In this document: positions 61,845 through 64,000 of the stretch, piece by piece | Layout of the letters: every line of letters starts with the position of its first letter | How positions within the stretch are numbered: the first letter of the stretch is position 1 | Origin: Streptomyces pseudovenezuelae | Lineage (GTDB): Bacteria > Actinomycetota > Actinomycetes > Streptomycetales > Streptomycetaceae | Length of the DNA stretch: 64,000 nt | NCBI RefSeq assembly: GCF_029892565.1 | Contig: NZ_JARXVH010000028.1 | Span: forward strand, 30,607 to 94,606 | Direction: 5' to 3' | Position numbers and translations under genes: made by a program | Notes under the pieces: generated by a model | Told to the model about the DNA's origin: nothing | What the model saw: only the letters and a program-made list of their open reading frames with translations | Database searches by the model: none

Positions 61845-61904
61845 CGAAATGCTGTTGATGCAGTACCGCTGATCCGACCGGTCGCCAAAAGTTTCACCGC
61901 ATCG

Positions 61905-62556
61905 CTATTGCGTGCATCGAAGAAGCTCGGCCGCGCGCTGCCCGCCGCTCTGGCACCGCTTGGCAGCTGGGCCATCAGGCAGGAGGTACAACTCACCGCG
62001 ACCGTTCGACGACGTCGTCGGCTGACGGACCACCGTGGGCAGACCAGCACTGAGAGGGCGGTGCCCTTCACTGTCGTGGGTGTTGCCGAGAGAGATGCCG
62101 ACGAGGAGAGGCGGTCCGTTCGCGTCCGACAGGACGTGCATCTTGAAACCCGGCTTGCCCCCTTGAATCCGCCTCCGGTCCACAGGGCTCGGACCTGTGT
62201 GTTCGCCCTCCTTTTCGCCCTGACGTGGGTGGTGTCGAGAACGACACGGGTGACGTCGATGAGGCCGGCGTCGTCGAGGCAGTGCAGCACGGCTTCGTGC
62301 AGGCGGCCCGGACGCCGGCCCGGGACCAGACCAGGAACCGGCGGTGGGCGGACGAATTCGATATCCCGAAGCAGGCCGGCAGTTGACGCCAGGCACAACC
62401 GCTGACCAGGACGTAGACGATGGCCGCGAACAGCGGCTCATCAGGCGCGTCCTGCGTTCCGCCGCCCTGCGGTCGCACGCTCGACGGCGGGGTCAGCGGC
62501 TTCGCGATCTCCCACAGCCTGTCCGGAACAATCCAACTCCACGTGCCCCGCCGCAT
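61905..62556 (-). pseudogene. IS5-family transposase broken by several frameshifts
   Basis: From ATG 62556: WSWIVPDRLWEIAKPLTPPS, FAAIVYVLVSGCAWRQLPAC, then in a second frame LIDVTRVVLDTTHVRAKR (first catalytic Asp), then in a third KPGFKMHVLSDANGPPLLVG and ISLGNTHDSEG (second Asp). The C-terminal part with the catalytic Glu is not recognisable. At least two frameshifts. Confidence 0.78.
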
Positions 62557-62699
62557 GTACGGCTCACCGTCCGCCTCACCACGTAGGACACGGTCTTCTG
62601 CGGGAGCGGTCCGTGACGCTGAGCCGTCAACTACGGTCTGGGGAGCCCGAGATGACAAAGCGGCTGCCGTGTCCGCCCGCACCCGGTCCGTTCAGGCGG

Positions 62700-63230
62700 T
62701 CAGCCCACCGGCGAAGTGGCGAAGGCATGCCAGGACGCGGCTGCGCGGCTGGTCTGCTTGAGCAGTCGGGCCGGTTCGGGCGCGGCAGGCCACAACTGCA
62801 GCAGATACCGGTCATCGGTCTGAGGCTCGTCGTCCTCCCGGACGTCCTTACGCCTGCCGGAATCCATACCGACGGCGGAGTAGCGCACGCGGTAGTCCTG
62901 CTTCTCCAGTTCCAACTCCCAAGAGTTTTTCCAGTTCCACTGCCGCAGCCGCGTCTCCTCCGACACCGGCCGGAACGGGACCTCGACGATCTCCTCCCAC
63001 GTCTCGTCCACCGCAGGTCGGCTGTCATGCAGCTCGACAGTGAAGCCAACGCCGCCAATACGCAGACCGGTCAGGAGAAACAGCAGACCGTCAGTCCCGC
63101 CCCCGCAGAGCCCGACCCCCTCCTGCCCGGTAAAGGCATCGTGCAGGTCGCCTTCGCCACTTTCGCTCTCCACAAAGACCTGGCCGTAGTCAACATGCAC
63201 CTCGCCACTGACAAGCACCTTCATCTGCAT
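62700..63230 (-). CDS. Conserved hypothetical protein
   Basis: 176 residues from ATG 63230. Sequence is well ordered: VSGEVHVDYGQVFVESESGE, LHDAFTGQEGVGLCGGGTDG, LFLLTGLRIGGVGFTVELHD, WEEIVEVPFRPVSEETRLRQ, YRVRYSAVGMDSGRRKD, DRYLLQLWPAAPEPARLLKQ. This pattern recurs in many actinobacterial hypothetical proteins of 160-175 residues with no assigned role. Cytosolic, mixed beta-rich. The last seven residues may be altered by nearby debris. Confidence 0.72.
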   Translation of the reverse strand: MQMKVLVSGEVHVDYGQVFVESESGEGDLHDAFTGQEGVGLCGGGTDGLLFLLTGLRIGGVGFTVELHDSRPAVDETWEEIVEVPFRPVSEETRLRQWNWKNSWELELEKQDYRVRYSAVGMDSGRRKDVREDDEPQTDDRYLLQLWPAAPEPARLLKQTSRAAASWHAFATSPVG

Positions 63231-63689
63231 CCGCCTTCGTCTCGGTCAGCTTGGTTCGTGATCCTGCCAGTCCGCACTGACAACGGGACGGGCAGGGAGG
63301 GCTTCGGCTGATGTTGCCGAGCGAGGCCGATGCTGTCGATGGCCTGTTCCAGTGTCAAGCTCAACCATTCTGCTGAAGTGGCCCCACTGTCGGCATGGTT
63401 GACCGCGCGCCCCGGGGTGCGGGTGATCTGTCGGGACCGGGTGGGGACGGATTCCGCGGCCCTCCTCCCTCCCCGGAGGAGCGCTCCGGGCAAAGTGCTG
63501 CTGCCGCCGATGAAGTCGGCGGCAGCAGCCCGTCCCTTGGGCAAGTCCGCAGTCAGGAGCAAGGGGGACAGGCTGGCCCTGTCTGCCGTTGATCTCCGAA
63601 AGCATGATGTCAGTGCGCCGACACCGCGAGGTGGGGCATCACCGCGTGAACACGTCCGCCCCTCTGCGGGGCAGAAGGAAGCATCACTG
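63231..63689. other. Region with a possible ISL3 transposase scrap
   Basis: Plus frame 63370-63460 reads AEVAPLSAWLTARPGVRVIC then RDRVG, similar to the catalytic stretch AEVICRDRAGAYAEG of ISL3 transposases. Apart from this no gene is supportable. Low confidence, based on one motif. Confidence 0.3.
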
Positions 63690-63947
63690 ATGAGCGAGGA
63701 AATCGACCTGCCCGCCGTCCTGTCGGAGCTGCTGTTCGGAGACGAGAGCACTGAGCCGCTGGAAACGACGCTGGACAGATTGATCACGCCGACCTTCGTC
63801 CAGCGCATCAACGGGGCCGTGTACGACCGTGTCGCGTACATCCCGCACGTGCGGGAGATGCGGCAGCTCGTGGTCGGCGGCGGCGAGTTGACGGTCTTGG
63901 AGCAGTTGTGGACGTTCGCGATATTCCCCCGCCGAAAGTTTGCGTAA
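63690..63947 (+). pseudogene. Truncated NTF2-like (SnoaL-type) protein
   Basis: 85 codons from ATG 63690, preceded by GAAGGAA. Reads VLSELLFGDESTEPLETTLD, RLITPTFVQRINGAVYDRVA, YIPHVREMRQLVVGGGELTV, the N-terminal half of an NTF2-like fold; related proteins are about 125-130 residues. After LEQLWTFA the sequence no longer fits the family and stops, so the gene was cut, probably by an insertion whose sequence continues to the window end. Confidence 0.5.
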
Positions 63948-64000
63948 TTCGCCCACCCCTCGCCTGATCGGGGTCACTTGACCGGGGGCTTGCCGCGCTT

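Noticed and set aside
1..64000. rRNA, tRNA, CRISPR arrays, replication origin
   Set aside because: No rRNA-like conserved blocks, no cloverleaf with CCA-adjacent acceptor pattern, no regularly spaced repeats and no DnaA-box cluster were noticed while reading; a tRNAscan/Rfam run would be decisive.
1..64000. Large biosynthetic cluster (PKS/NRPS) or prophage
   Set aside because: No ketosynthase, condensation or adenylation domain and no capsid, terminase or tail genes were seen; the acyl-CoA ligase piece is an isolated fragment.

Overview
The window looks like a stretch of a Streptomyces (or close actinomycete) chromosome. The DNA is very GC-rich with strong third-position GC bias, GTG starts are common, and several genes are typical of streptomycetes: a GH11/CE4 xylan-degrading pair like xlnB/axeA, an hsp18/rheA pair with the RheA-type operator, MmyB-like XRE regulators, DUF2267 and ChrB. 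The dense mix of intact accessory genes with broken genes and insertion-sequence debris fits a chromosome arm or a large mobile region better than the core. No rRNA, tRNA or CRISPR array was recognised.

Layout. 1-5.2 kb: a 5'-complete dnaK runs off the left edge, followed by a decayed stress-protein gene, a PucR/CdaR-type regulator and a more AT-rich GNAT acetyltransferase. 5.3-16.6 kb: SDR oxidoreductases and their regulators lie among pseudogenes (IS5, IS1380-like, HAD, CocE/NonD hydrolase), with a STAS protein and a tnpB remnant that carries the 3' end of a group II intron. 17.3-22.8 kb: a stress and metal block holds an HspR-like MerR protein, DUF2267 genes, hsp18/rheA with two operators, and a P1B-4 metal ATPase divergent from an SmtB-type sensor. 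23-29 kb: broken FAD enzyme, membrane acyltransferase-like protein, a two-component system, and an overlapping chrB-MFS pair. 29.3-32.7 kb: arsenic cluster, arsM divergent from arsR-aquaporin-arsC, with no recognisable ArsB or Acr3 pump.

33-46 kb: a secreted protein of unknown function, a TetR-VOC unit, three oxidoreductase/regulator divergons, a scrapyard of truncated acyl-CoA genes, and a DUF4157 protein fused to a second zinc-peptidase-like domain. 46.8-49.3 kb: an IS21 element whose istB has an amber codon. 49.8-54.3 kb: the most interesting intact unit, a LacI regulator divergent from an asparaginase, a nitrilase-superfamily amidohydrolase and a membrane protein built from two tandem homologous halves. 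55.5-57.6 kb: secreted xylanase and acetylxylan esterase in one operon with near-identical CBM2 modules. 57.8-64 kb: IS701 and IS5 wrecks, an SDR/MerR divergon, a large acyltransferase-3 protein, a conserved hypothetical and a truncated NTF2-like gene.

A recurring design is a small oxidoreductase next to its own regulator, usually divergent with a palindrome between them. It appears about six times with unrelated regulator families (XRE twice, TetR twice, AraC, MerR). All functions are inferred by reading motifs; no database search was run.
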